64,000 nucleotides of DNA from JALZAI01 sp038207565. GTDB lineage: Bacteria; Actinomycetota; Actinomycetes; Mycobacteriales; Jatrophihabitantaceae. Below are positions 26,539 through 34,657 of this stretch, in pieces. The notes under the pieces were generated by a model. The model had not been told where the DNA came from. It made no database searches and saw only the letters and a list, made by a program, of their open reading frames with translations. The stretch is taken from the NCBI GenBank assembly GCA_038207565.1, contig JBBQZQ010000016.1, forward strand, positions 1 through 64,000, read 5' to 3'. A program made the position numbers and the translations under genes. Numbering within the stretch: the stretch's first letter is position 1; each line of letters starts with the position of its first letter.

Positions 26539-27186
26539 CTACTCGGCCAGCAACGGTTCGGCCGCCATCTCCCGCGCGGTACCCGAAAAAGGTTGGGCGA
26601 AGATGGGCATGAACAGCTGCGCCAATGGGCCGATCGCGAGCGCGAAGAGCAGCGTGCCGATGCCGACCGTCCCGCCGAGCAACCAGCCCGCCGCGAGGAC
26701 GGTGACCTCGAGGCCGGTCCGCACCAATCGGATCGAGTGCCCACTGCGCGCAGCGAGCCCTGTCATCAGCCCGTCGCGCGGGCCTGGCCCGTAGTTGGCA
26801 CCGATGTACATCCCGGTCGCGACGCCGCACAGAACGATCCCGGCGAGCATGTCGGTGATCCGCCAGCCCAGTGCGTGCACGGTGGGCAGCAGATCGAGCG
26901 AGAGGTTCAGCGACACCCCGATGAGGATCGCGTTGCTCACCGTGCCCAGGCCGGGACGTTGGCGCAGCGGGATCCACAACAGCAGGACGGCCGCACCGAC
27001 CAGGATCACAACGGTGCCGATGGCAAGACCGACGCGATGGCCGAGACCCTGGTGGAACACGTCCCACGGGTCGAGGCCGAGCCCTGAGCGCACCTGCAAT
27101 GCGGCAGCTACCCCGTAGACCGCCAGGCCAATGTAGAGCTGGGCGAGCCGACGAACAGGGGAGCACCAGGCCATATCATCGATCAT
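26539..27186 (-). CDS. yczE: YczE/YitT-like membrane protein
   Basis: 215 residues from ATG 27186 (ATG 27174 also possible). Five to six hydrophobic segments; the family signatures are QLYIGLAVYGVAAALQVRSG, LGLDPWDVFHQGL and GMYIGANYGPGPRDGLMTGL. YczE proteins are membrane proteins of unclear function. It is divergent from a MocR-type regulator, an arrangement known for YczR/YczE pairs. Confidence 0.88.
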   Translation of the reverse strand: MIDDMAWCSPVRRLAQLYIGLAVYGVAAALQVRSGLGLDPWDVFHQGLGHRVGLAIGTVVILVGAAVLLLWIPLRQRPGLGTVSNAILIGVSLNLSLDLLPTVHALGWRITDMLAGIVLCGVATGMYIGANYGPGPRDGLMTGLAARSGHSIRLVRTGLEVTVLAAGWLLGGTVGIGTLLFALAIGPLAQLFMPIFAQPFSGTAREMAAEPLLAE

Positions 27187-27250
27187 GCCGCACGGAGGGG
27201 CTTTTCGTTCAGGCCATTCGCCGAACAATGGCTTGAACAACGGGCCAATC
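27167..27250. promoter_or_regulatory. candidate MocR operator repeats between yczE and its regulator
   Basis: The divergent interval carries repeated GGCCAT/GGCCAAT-type words: AGGCCAT at 27170-27174 region and 27211-27217, AATGGC at 27227-27232 (opposite orientation, forming an inverted pair with GCCATT 27213-27218) and GGGCCAATC at 27242-27250. MocR/YczR proteins bind direct repeats of such boxes. Functional assignment is inference. Confidence 0.35.
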
Positions 27251-27268
27251 TCATGGGACGATCGGCTC

Positions 27269-28708
27269 ATGGCTCCTGCATCCCGGATCGGCGGTCGAGC
27301 GCTTGCCGCCCTGCTGCCCGATCTGTACACGCAGCGCGGGCCCGTCTACGGGGCCCTGTGCGATGCGATCACCGCCCTCGTCCTGGACGGGCGCGTGGCG
27401 ACCGAGACCCGGCTGCCGTCCGAGCGCGAGCTGGCCGGTGCGCTGCACCTGTCCCGGGCGACGGTCACGGCGGCCTACGACGCCCTGCGGACGAACGGCT
27501 ACCTCGCCAGCCGCACCGGGTCCGGCAGCTTCGTCACCGTTCCTCCCGGGTCGCAACCGCACCCGTCCCTGGCCCGTTGGCGGCTCGAGAACGCCGGCAC
27601 CGATCTGATCGACCTATCCTGCGCCGCGCTGCCCGCGCTGCCGGGCGTGCTGCAGGTAGCGGTGCCCGCGGCAACGGCCGTCCTACCCCGCTACGCCGGG
27701 GACGAGGGATACGAACCGGCGGGGCTGCCGGTGTTACGCGCGACGGTCGCTGCCCGCTTCGCTGCTCGCGGCGTCCCCACCACGCCCGAGCAGATCCTGG
27801 TGGCCGGCGGAGCGTCGCACGCACTCGACCTGCTCCTGCGGCTGCTCGTCGCACCTGGCGACCGGATGCTCGTCGAGCTGCCTACCTACCCCGGCGCGCT
27901 CGACGCCGCCCAGCGCCTCGGCGCGCGCCCGGTCGCCGTCCCGTCGGCGACCGGCGGCGGCTGGGACGTCGCTGCGATGCGGGCCGCGCTGCGCCAGACG
28001 TCCCCGCGACTGGCCTACCTCGTGCCTGACTTCCACAACCCGACCGGTGCGCTCGTCGGCGAAGACGCCCGCCGCGAGGTGCTGCGGGCCGCGCGGCAGA
28101 CCGGGACCACGGTGATCGTGGACGAGACGTTCGTCGAGCTGGGCTTTACCGCACCGGTTCGGGCAGCGGCGGCGATCGACGCCGCTGTGATCACGATCGG
28201 TTCGCTGTCGAAGCCGGTATGGGGCGGGCTGCGCATCGGCTGGATCCGCGCCTCTGTCGAGCTCGTCCAGCGGCTGGCCGTGCTCCGGGCGTCGATCGAC
28301 ATGGGCGGCCCCGTGCTCGACCAGCTCGTCGCCGCCGAAATCCTGCCCGACCTCGACCAGCTGATGTCCGAACGTGTGCGCGGCCTGCGTACGCAACGTG
28401 ACACCCTGCTCGCCGCGCTCGCGCGGGAGTTGCCGGAGTGGCACGCCGCCGAACCACAGGGCGGGCTGTCGCTGTGGGCCGAGCTCGACGCGCCGCTATC
28501 CACCGCGCTGTGCATGATGGCCGCGCCCGCCGGAGTGGTGCTGGTGCCCGGCTCGCGATTCGGGGTGGACGGGACGCTCGAGCGGTTCCTGCGCCTGCCG
28601 TTCGCGCTGACGCCCGAGCGCCTGGACGAAGCGGTGCTGCGCATCGCCGATGTGTGGCGCCAGCTCGAGCGATCCGGAGTGCCCAGCCGCCGCCTCGTGG
28701 TGGCCTGA
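27269..28708 (+). CDS. MocR-type GntR/aminotransferase-like regulator (YczR-like)
   Basis: 479 residues from ATG 27269. Residues 1-75 form a GntR winged helix (TRLPSERELAGALHLSRATV, TAAYDALRTNGYLASRTGSG). From about 110 onward there is a fold-I aminotransferase-like domain with PDFHNPTGALV, VDETFVELGF and the PLP-lysine motif TIGSLSKPVWGGLRIGWIR. MocR proteins use PLP as an effector. Placement beside yczE suggests it controls that gene. A perfect inverted repeat follows its stop. Confidence 0.9.
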   Translation: MAPASRIGGRALAALLPDLYTQRGPVYGALCDAITALVLDGRVATETRLPSERELAGALHLSRATVTAAYDALRTNGYLASRTGSGSFVTVPPGSQPHPSLARWRLENAGTDLIDLSCAALPALPGVLQVAVPAATAVLPRYAGDEGYEPAGLPVLRATVAARFAARGVPTTPEQILVAGGASHALDLLLRLLVAPGDRMLVELPTYPGALDAAQRLGARPVAVPSATGGGWDVAAMRAALRQTSPRLAYLVPDFHNPTGALVGEDARREVLRAARQTGTTVIVDETFVELGFTAPVRAAAAIDAAVITIGSLSKPVWGGLRIGWIRASVELVQRLAVLRASIDMGGPVLDQLVAAEILPDLDQLMSERVRGLRTQRDTLLAALARELPEWHAAEPQGGLSLWAELDAPLSTALCMMAAPAGVVLVPGSRFGVDGTLERFLRLPFALTPERLDEAVLRIADVWRQLERSGVPSRRLVVA

Positions 28709-28722
28709 CGCCCGTATGGCGA

Positions 28723-28773
28723 TGATCAACAGGGCGAGACTGCTGCGATCGAGCGCTTCCGCCCTGTTGATCA
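28723..28773. terminator. bidirectional terminator-like inverted repeat
   Basis: Arms TGATCAACAGGGCG (28723-28736) and CGCCCTGTTGATCA (28760-28773) are perfectly complementary over 14 bases with a 23-base loop. It lies between the convergent MocR and malic enzyme genes; the malic enzyme stop codon (28771-28773) is inside the right arm. There is no T run, so action as an intrinsic terminator is uncertain. Confidence 0.55.
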
Positions 28774-29961
28774 CTGGATGGGGACCGCCTCTTGCGCCAC
28801 TCCATCGACCCGGGCTTGAGCCGCGACCGCAGCCGCTACCGCTGGCGCGACGCGCGCGTCGAACGGGGTCGGGACGATGTAATCCGGAGCCAGGGCGTCT
28901 CCGACAACGTGCCCTAACGCCGCTGCCGCGGCGAGTTTCATGTTTTCGGTGATCGCCCGCGCCCCCGCGTCGAACGCGCCGGCGAAGACCCCCGGGAACG
29001 CCAGCACGTTGTTGATCTGGTTCGGGTAGTCGCTGCGACCGGTAGCGACGACGCTGGCGTGCCGATGGGCGACGTCCGGTGCGACCTCGGGATCCGGATT
29101 CGCCAGCGCGAACACGATTGCCTTCGGCGCCATGCGCGCGATCGTCTCCTCCGTGACCGCACCGGCGCTCAGCCCGAGGAACACGTCCGCGCCGGCCAGT
29201 CCGTCGGGCAGTGAACCTTGCAAGCCGAGGCGGTTCGTCGCGCGCGCGAGATCTTCCTTGACCGGTGTCAGGCCGGTGCGTCCCGGATGCAGTAACCCGC
29301 GGGAGTCGGCGACCGCGATGTCCCCCACGCCCGCGGCGAGCAGGATGCGCGTGCAGGCCACTCCCGCCGCGCCGGCGCCGGATACCACCACCCGCAACTG
29401 CGAGAGGTCACGGCCGGTCACCCGTGCGGCGTTGCGCAGCGCGGCCAGCACGACGATCGCCGTCCCGTGCTGGTCGTCGTGAAAGACGGGGATCGACAAC
29501 CGCGCGCGCAGGCGCGCCTCGATCTCGAAGCACCGCGGGGCAGAGATGTCCTCGAGATTGATCCCGCCGAAGGATGGCGCGATGTGCACGACCGTCTCGA
29601 CGATCTCGTCCGGGTCGGTGGTGTCCAGCACGATGGGGACGGAGTTGATGCCCGCGAACTCACGAAACAGCGCCGCCTTGCCCTCCATCACCGGCAGCGC
29701 GGCGGCCGGGCCGATGTTGCCCAGCCCGAGCACGGCCGTCCCGTCACTGACGACGGCGACCAGCCGCGAACGCCAGGTGTAGGTGCGGGCCAGTGCCTCG
29801 TCCTGGTGGATTGCCAGGCACACCTCGGCTACACCGGGCGTGTAGGCCAGCGAGAGCGACTCTCGGTCCACGAGCGGCAACGTGCTGTTGACGACCAGCT
29901 TGCCCCCCTCGTGCACCCGGAAGACCTCGCGCGAGACGTCATTGTCCGGATCGAACCGCAC
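28771..29961 (-). CDS. NAD(P)-dependent malic enzyme
   Basis: 396 residues. The N-terminal malic domain has LSLAYTPGVAEVCLAIHQDE (catalytic Tyr), RSRLVAVVSDGTAVLGLGNI, GKAALFREFAGINSVPIVLD (catalytic Lys) and FHDDQHGTAIVVLAALRNA with the metal Asp residues. The NAD domain follows with VVVSGAGAAGVACTRILLA. It decarboxylates malate to pyruvate. The length fits the short bacterial form without a phosphotransacetylase tail. Confidence 0.94.
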   Translation of the reverse strand: MRFDPDNDVSREVFRVHEGGKLVVNSTLPLVDRESLSLAYTPGVAEVCLAIHQDEALARTYTWRSRLVAVVSDGTAVLGLGNIGPAAALPVMEGKAALFREFAGINSVPIVLDTTDPDEIVETVVHIAPSFGGINLEDISAPRCFEIEARLRARLSIPVFHDDQHGTAIVVLAALRNAARVTGRDLSQLRVVVSGAGAAGVACTRILLAAGVGDIAVADSRGLLHPGRTGLTPVKEDLARATNRLGLQGSLPDGLAGADVFLGLSAGAVTEETIARMAPKAIVFALANPDPEVAPDVAHRHASVVATGRSDYPNQINNVLAFPGVFAGAFDAGARAITENMKLAAAAALGHVVGDALAPDYIVPTPFDARVAPAVAAAVAAQARVDGVAQEAVPIQ

Positions 29962-30175
29962 TGCTCAACGCCCCGTTTCGCTGGTCAGGAACCGAACCGA
30001 GACAGGTTACGTCCGGTGGTGGTGGATGCCCGGGGGTCGCCCGCACCAGCGAGTCTGTCACGCACGTCGCGGGTGCGCTCCTGAGAAGCCTGGAACCGGG
30101 CCGGCTGGACAAGCGCCTCGACCCAGGGCGAGGCTTCCGGTGAGTGCGCACCTCGCGCATCCCACTGGAGGTCTC

Positions 30176-31363
30176 ATGTCTCGTCTTACCGCGTCGATCG
30201 CGGCCGGCGCTGCCGTGCTCGCCGCAGCAACACTGCTGCCGGCGTCCGCGACCGCATCCTCATCCGCAGCGATCGGCCGGCACGCTTCGGCCTCGCGCCA
30301 CGCCGAGAAGGTCTGCACCTCCACCCCGTCGCCGGGCTATGCGGCCTGCCTGAACCGCGTCGTCGTCGACAAGTCCGGCAAGCCAGCCGTCACTGCGACA
30401 CCCCGCGGGTTCGGCCCCGCCGACATCCAGTCGGCCTACAAGCTGGCCGGACTGACCGCCGGTGGGCGCACCGTCGCCATCGTGGACGCCTACGACGACC
30501 CGACAGCGGAGGCCGACCTCAGCGTGTACCGGTCCCAATACGGACTGCCGGCGTGCACGAGCGCCAACGGTTGCTTCACGAAGAGAAGTCAGACGGGCTC
30601 GACGAAGTACCCACGCGTCAATGCCGGCTGGGCCACCGAGATCAGCCTCGATCTCGACATGGTGTCCGCTGCCTGCCCGACCTGCCACATCCTGCTCGTG
30701 GAGGCCAGCTCGGCGTCCTTCGCCAACCTCGGCACGGCCGTGAACTACGCCGCCACGCAGGGCGTCGTCGCGATCAGCAACAGCTACGGGGGCAGCGATT
30801 CCGGGCCGTTGCCCGCCTACAACCATCCAGGCATCGCAGTCACCGCGTCGACGGGTGACGCCGGCTACGGCGTCGAGTCGCCGGCGAGCTTCGACAGCGT
30901 CGTCGCCGTCGGTGGCACGAGCCTGACCCGCACGAGCACCACCCGCGGCTGGTCCGAATCCGCTTGGAGCGGTGCCGGCAGCGGCTGCTCGACACTCAAC
31001 GCCAAGCCGTCATGGCAGAACTCGGTGACCCAGTGCTCGGGCAAGGCCAACGCAGACGTTGCCGCGGTCGCCGATCCGAACACCGGCGTGGCGGTCTACG
31101 ACTCGACCTCCTACCAGGGACGTTCCGGCTGGCAGGTCTACGGCGGCACCAGCGCGTCGTCGCCGATCATCGCCAGCGTGTACGCGCTGAGCGGGAACAC
31201 CGCGGGCTATCCGGCGTCCTACACCTGGGCGCACGCGTCCGGTCTGTTCGACGTGACGAGCGGGTCCAACGGAACCTGCGCACCCGCGATCTGGTGCCAC
31301 AGCGGTGCCGGCTGGGACGGTCCGACCGGGTTGGGAACGCCGAACGGGACCAGCGGGTTCTAG
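30176..31363 (+). CDS. secreted S53 (sedolisin-type) peptidase
   Basis: 395 residues from ATG 30176, preceded by GGAG at about 30168. A signal peptide occupies about 1-28 (AAVLAAATLLPASATAS). There is no large pro-domain, only about 50 residues before the catalytic domain. Catalytic residues by motif: Glu155 and Asp159 in TEISLDLD, oxyanion Asp228 in STGDAGYG and Ser326 in GGTSASSP. Family S53 peptidases act at acid pH. Extracellular protein degradation is inferred. Confidence 0.9.
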   Translation: MSRLTASIAAGAAVLAAATLLPASATASSSAAIGRHASASRHAEKVCTSTPSPGYAACLNRVVVDKSGKPAVTATPRGFGPADIQSAYKLAGLTAGGRTVAIVDAYDDPTAEADLSVYRSQYGLPACTSANGCFTKRSQTGSTKYPRVNAGWATEISLDLDMVSAACPTCHILLVEASSASFANLGTAVNYAATQGVVAISNSYGGSDSGPLPAYNHPGIAVTASTGDAGYGVESPASFDSVVAVGGTSLTRTSTTRGWSESAWSGAGSGCSTLNAKPSWQNSVTQCSGKANADVAAVADPNTGVAVYDSTSYQGRSGWQVYGGTSASSPIIASVYALSGNTAGYPASYTWAHASGLFDVTSGSNGTCAPAIWCHSGAGWDGPTGLGTPNGTSGF

Positions 31364-31404
31364 GACCACCGATTCCAGCCTTGAGGCTCGCACGTCCGCG
31401 GGCG

Positions 31405-31719
31405 TCAGCGCACGCGGCTGACCCGGCCACCACGTAGTCGCAGCACCACGCGCGCGTGCACGTCGGCGACGCCGTGCACCGCGCTGTCGCCTTCGGCGGC
31501 ACCGTTGTCCGAGGCCAGCCACCAGCCATCGTCCTGTGCACGCACGGCACGCTTGAGCACATAGCGCGCCGGCATCGTGCGGAAGGTGGCCAGCACCACC
31601 GAACCGGGCCGGACCTCCACCCCGTGCCGCACGATCACCGTGTCGCCGTCGCGCAAGGTCGGCACCATCGACGGTCCGGACACTCGCACGCGTTGCCACG
31701 CAAACACCACCTGGTCCAC
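31405..31719 (-). CDS. sodX: nickel-type superoxide dismutase maturation protease (S26 family)
   Basis: 104 residues, an S26 signal-peptidase-like protein without a clear membrane anchor. VSGPSMVPTLRDGDTVIVRH at about 13-32 contains the nucleophile Ser17, and ARYVLKRAV at 51-59 contains the general base Lys56. Divergent from sodN by 98 bases. SodX cleaves the SodN leader to expose the nickel-binding His; adjacency makes this assignment firm. Confidence 0.9.
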   Translation of the reverse strand: MDQVVFAWQRVRVSGPSMVPTLRDGDTVIVRHGVEVRPGSVVLATFRTMPARYVLKRAVRAQDDGWWLASDNGAAEGDSAVHGVADVHARVVLRLRGGRVSRVR

Positions 31720-31817
31720 GTAACAGATGGTGCCGAAAGGTGGGGATCGATCCGGGAGTAGGGTCCGAAACGAGTCGTCCGAGTGTCCGATGACTGAACT
31801 ATCTGGAGGTCAGCACC

Positions 31818-32216
31818 ATGCGTCTGTTCCGCCCCACCGTCACGGCGTACGCCCACTGCGATCTGCCCTGCGGCGTGTACGACCCGGCCCAGGCTCGTAT
31901 CGAAGCCGAGTCGGTCAAGGCCATCATGGAGAAGTACCAGGGCAACGAGGACCCCGTGTTCCGCACTCGCGCCCTCATCATCAAGGAGGAGCGCGCCGAG
32001 TTGGTCAAGCATCACCTCTGGGTGCTGTGGACCGACTACTTCAAGGCGCCGCACTTCGAGAAGTACCCCGAGCTGCACGAGCTGTTCAACAAGGCCACCA
32101 AGGCGGCCGGCGCTTCAGGCGGCAAGGGCGAGATCGACCCGGCCAAGGGCCAGGAGTTGCTCGACCTGATCGCGCAGATCGACACGATCTTCTGGGAGAC
32201 CAAGAAGGCGGCCTGA
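31818..32216 (+). CDS. sodN: nickel superoxide dismutase
   Basis: 132 residues. The leader MRLFRPTVTAYA precedes the nickel hook HCDLPCGVYD: His13 becomes residue 1 after cleavage, with Cys14 and Cys18 as the thiolate ligands. The rest is the four-helix bundle (AESVKAIMEKYQGNEDPVFR, KHHLWVLWTDYFKAPHFEKY). It disproportionates superoxide in the cytoplasm as a hexamer. A GGAGG Shine-Dalgarno lies just upstream, and a 15-bp hairpin follows the stop. Confidence 0.97.
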   Translation: MRLFRPTVTAYAHCDLPCGVYDPAQARIEAESVKAIMEKYQGNEDPVFRTRALIIKEERAELVKHHLWVLWTDYFKAPHFEKYPELHELFNKATKAAGASGGKGEIDPAKGQELLDLIAQIDTIFWETKKAA

Positions 32217-32223
32217 TCTCCAG

Positions 32224-32895
32224 GTGACTCAGCTCGACCACGATCCGATGACGAAGGCCGGCGAACTGCCGGCCTTCGTCATGCCCCCGTCGGTGCCCGA
32301 CGGCGCGCAGTTGTGGTTGGTACGTCACGGTGAGACGGCCTGGAGCAAGAGCGGCCAGCACACCGGGCTGACCGACATCCCCCTCACCAACCACGGCGAG
32401 CGCGAGGCCGCCGCGCTCGCGCCGCTGCTCGGGGCGATCGAGGCGCAACTGGTGCTGAGCAGCCCGCGCCAGCGCGCCCGCACCACGGCGGAGCTTGCCG
32501 GACTGCGCGTCGATGACTTCGACGAGGACCTCGCCGAGTGGGACTACGGCGACTACGAGGGACGTACCAGCAAGGAAATCCACACCGAGGTTCCGCACTG
32601 GACGATCTTCACGCACGGGGCTCCTGGCGGCGAAACCGCTGCACAAGTGGGCGCGCGTGCGGACCGCGTGCTGCAGCGAGCGGCGGCCGTGCTGCCGGCC
32701 GGCCCGGTCATCCTGGTTGCCCACGGGCACATCAGCCGGGTACTCGGTGCCCGCTGGATCGGCCAGCCCGTCCTTTTCGGCCGTAACCTTCTGTTGAACT
32801 CCGCAGCTCCGTGCCTGCTCGGCGCGCAGCACGGCGTCCCAGTCATCGCTCAATGGAACCGGCCCAGCCTGGCCACCGATGGAGGCCCACAGTGA
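32224..32895 (+). CDS. histidine phosphatase family protein
   Basis: 223 residues from GTG 32224; ATG 32248 or 32281 are in-frame alternatives and the domain only begins at LWLVRHGETAWSKSGQHTG. The phosphohistidine is in RHGE; the second RH-type motif and GGETAAQVGARADRV, VILVAHGHISRVLGARWIG complete the fold. Best matches by pattern are broad-specificity phosphoglycerate-mutase-like phosphatases. Its stop overlaps the anti-sigma factor start (GTGA), so it may be in that operon. Confidence 0.9.
   Translation: MTQLDHDPMTKAGELPAFVMPPSVPDGAQLWLVRHGETAWSKSGQHTGLTDIPLTNHGEREAAALAPLLGAIEAQLVLSSPRQRARTTAELAGLRVDDFDEDLAEWDYGDYEGRTSKEIHTEVPHWTIFTHGAPGGETAAQVGARADRVLQRAAAVLPAGPVILVAHGHISRVLGARWIGQPVLFGRNLLLNSAAPCLLGAQHGVPVIAQWNRPSLATDGGPQ
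32248..32282 (+). terminator. perfect 15-bp hairpin after sodN
   Basis: Left arm ATGACGAAGGCCGGC (32248-32262), loop GAACT, right arm GCCGGCCTTCGTCAT (32268-32282): all 15 pairs match. It begins 31 bases after the sodN stop but lies inside the open frame of the next gene and contains two of its possible ATG codons (32248 and 32281). No T run follows. It may act as an mRNA-end or stabilising structure for sodN. Confidence 0.55.
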
Positions 32896-33299
32896 GTGCG
32901 CAGATCGACATCCCGGATGGCGACCTCGTCGAGGTGCGGATCCCCGCTGTCGGTGCGTACGTCTCGACTCTGCGCATCGCCGCCGCCAGCCTGGCCGTAC
33001 GCTGCGACCTCACGATCGATGACATCGAGGACCTCCGGCTGGCCGTCGACGAGGCGTGCGCGCTGCTGCTGCCGCATGCCGAAGAGGACTCGGTGTTGAC
33101 CGCCGAGTTCGTCCTGACCCCCGGCTGCCTGGCCGTCACCGCGTCGGTGACCTCCAGCGGTGCCAACTCGACCAGCCCGGATCGCAGCGGGTTTGCCTGG
33201 AGCGTGTTGTCCGCGCTCGCTTCCGAGGTCGAGGTGGACGGGTCGGCCAACCGGCTTGCCATCACGGTGACCAAGCGCCGTGAGGCCGCGACACCGTGA
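32892..33299 (+). CDS. rsbW: RsbW/UsfX-like anti-sigma factor
   Basis: 135 residues from GTG 32892 overlapping the previous stop. The HATPase_c-like fold is seen in TIDDIEDLRLAVDEACALLL (N-box region) and SGFAWSVLSALASEVEVDGS. The N-box Asn of typical kinases is not apparent, as in mycobacterial UsfX. Followed after 52 bases by a SigF-like sigma factor, the usual usfX-sigF order, so it should hold that sigma factor inactive until a STAS antagonist displaces it. Confidence 0.87.
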   Translation: MSAQIDIPDGDLVEVRIPAVGAYVSTLRIAAASLAVRCDLTIDDIEDLRLAVDEACALLLPHAEEDSVLTAEFVLTPGCLAVTASVTSSGANSTSPDRSGFAWSVLSALASEVEVDGSANRLAITVTKRREAATP

Positions 33300-33351
33300 G
33301 CGGGCGACCACTGGGGATTGGCCGCGGCCCGGCAGCGAGCGAGGCTCGGCC

Positions 33352-34149
33352 GTGACCCAGTCGGCACGGGCGGCTGGATCGGACAGCGGCCCGTCGGCGA
33401 CCCAACTGCTCGCTCAGTTGCACTCCCTGCCGATCGAGAGCTCCCTGCGCAAGGGCCTGCGGGATCGGCTCGTCGAGTTGCACATGCCGCTCGTCGTGTA
33501 CCTCGCACGCCGCTTCTCCGGACGCAACGAGCCTATGAACGATCTGATCCAGGTAGGGTCGATCGGCCTGATCAAGGCCATCGACCGTTTCGATCCCGAG
33601 CGCGGACTCGAATTTTCCACCTATGCCACGCCCACGATCCTCGGCGAGCTCAAACGACACTTCCGCGACACCGGTTGGCTGATTCACGTGCCTCGCCGGG
33701 CGCAAGAGCTGCAGACCACGCTCAACACAGCCCGTGCCGAGTTGAGCCAGGAGCTCGGGCGGGCGCCGACGGTCTCCGAGCTCGCACAACGCATCGACGT
33801 CAACGAGGACGCCGTGATCGAAGCGATCGACGCGGCCCGCGCGTACTCCGGCGTTCCGCTCGATGTGCTCGCGCCGCCCGGCGAGAGCGTCCCCGAACAC
33901 CCGATGCTCGGGGTCGTCGACGACGGCTACGAGCAGGTCGAACAACGTGCCGTGTTACGCGACGTGATCGCCCAGCTGCCTGAGGCCGAGCGCGAGATCC
34001 TGCTGTTGCGCTTCGTCGCGAACAAGACCCAGACCGAGATCGCAGGCATCGTCGGCGTCTCGCAGATGCAGGTATCCCGGTTGGTTGCCCGTGGTCTGAA
34101 GAAGCTGCGGGTCAGTCTGGGTGCGCCGGAACCGGAGCCGAAACGTTGA
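33352..34149 (+). CDS. sigF: SigF/SigB-type RNA polymerase sigma factor
   Basis: 265 residues from GTG 33352. Region 2 reads LVVYLARRFSGRNEPMNDLI, QVGSIGLIKAIDRFDPERG and EFSTYATPTILGELKRHFRD; region 3 ELGRAPTVSELAQRIDV; region 4 RLPEAEREILLLRF-type with KTQTEIAGIVGVSQMQVSRL. This is the stress/development SigB/SigF/SigG family. Located behind its probable anti-sigma factor. It directly abuts the convergent membrane protein gene. Confidence 0.93.
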   Translation: MTQSARAAGSDSGPSATQLLAQLHSLPIESSLRKGLRDRLVELHMPLVVYLARRFSGRNEPMNDLIQVGSIGLIKAIDRFDPERGLEFSTYATPTILGELKRHFRDTGWLIHVPRRAQELQTTLNTARAELSQELGRAPTVSELAQRIDVNEDAVIEAIDAARAYSGVPLDVLAPPGESVPEHPMLGVVDDGYEQVEQRAVLRDVIAQLPEAEREILLLRFVANKTQTEIAGIVGVSQMQVSRLVARGLKKLRVSLGAPEPEPKR

Positions 34150-34617
34150 TCAGCTCGGGGCGCGGTCCAGTGCCGCGCGTGCGGGAGGCGTGAACAGCAG
34201 GTAGAGCACGGCGAGCGCGACCAGAAGGATCGGGCCGCCGTATTCAACCCTCGAGGCCTGGAACGCCAGGCTGTAGGACACCGGGATCGCCAGCAGTTCG
34301 AGCACGACGATCGGCGTCCGCGCAGCCGGACGCAGGCGAAGCACGCTGCGGGCCGCGCCCGCGAGGACGAGCGCTCCTGCGACGGCGAGCGCCGCGCCGA
34401 ACAGCGCACGACCGACGAGATCAGGATGTCCGGTGACCGTCTTGGCGACCAGCACACCCGCGCCGACCAGCAACCCGAGTGCCTCGAGCCCCACCAGGGC
34501 GGCCACCGCGCGCAGCTGACCCGGGACGGCGTCACTCGCCTTGGCTCGGTCGTCCACGTCCGGCCTCACTTCGTTCGAGCCGGCCGGCACAGCCCGATCC
34601 CGATGGTTCGCTCGCAC
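34150..34617 (-). CDS. hypothetical four-helix membrane protein
   Basis: 155 residues with a charged N-terminus (about 1-30) and four hydrophobic segments at roughly 35-58, 68-90, 100-118 and 125-142. No family recognised. Its stop touches the sigF stop, convergent. GTG/ATG start at 34617 is the first available. Confidence 0.7.
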   Translation of the reverse strand: MRANHRDRAVPAGSNEVRPDVDDRAKASDAVPGQLRAVAALVGLEALGLLVGAGVLVAKTVTGHPDLVGRALFGAALAVAGALVLAGAARSVLRLRPAARTPIVVLELLAIPVSYSLAFQASRVEYGGPILLVALAVLYLLFTPPARAALDRAPS

Positions 34618-34657
34618 GCGTCGCTCACGTCCACCCTACGGCGCATAAGCTTCGCCG

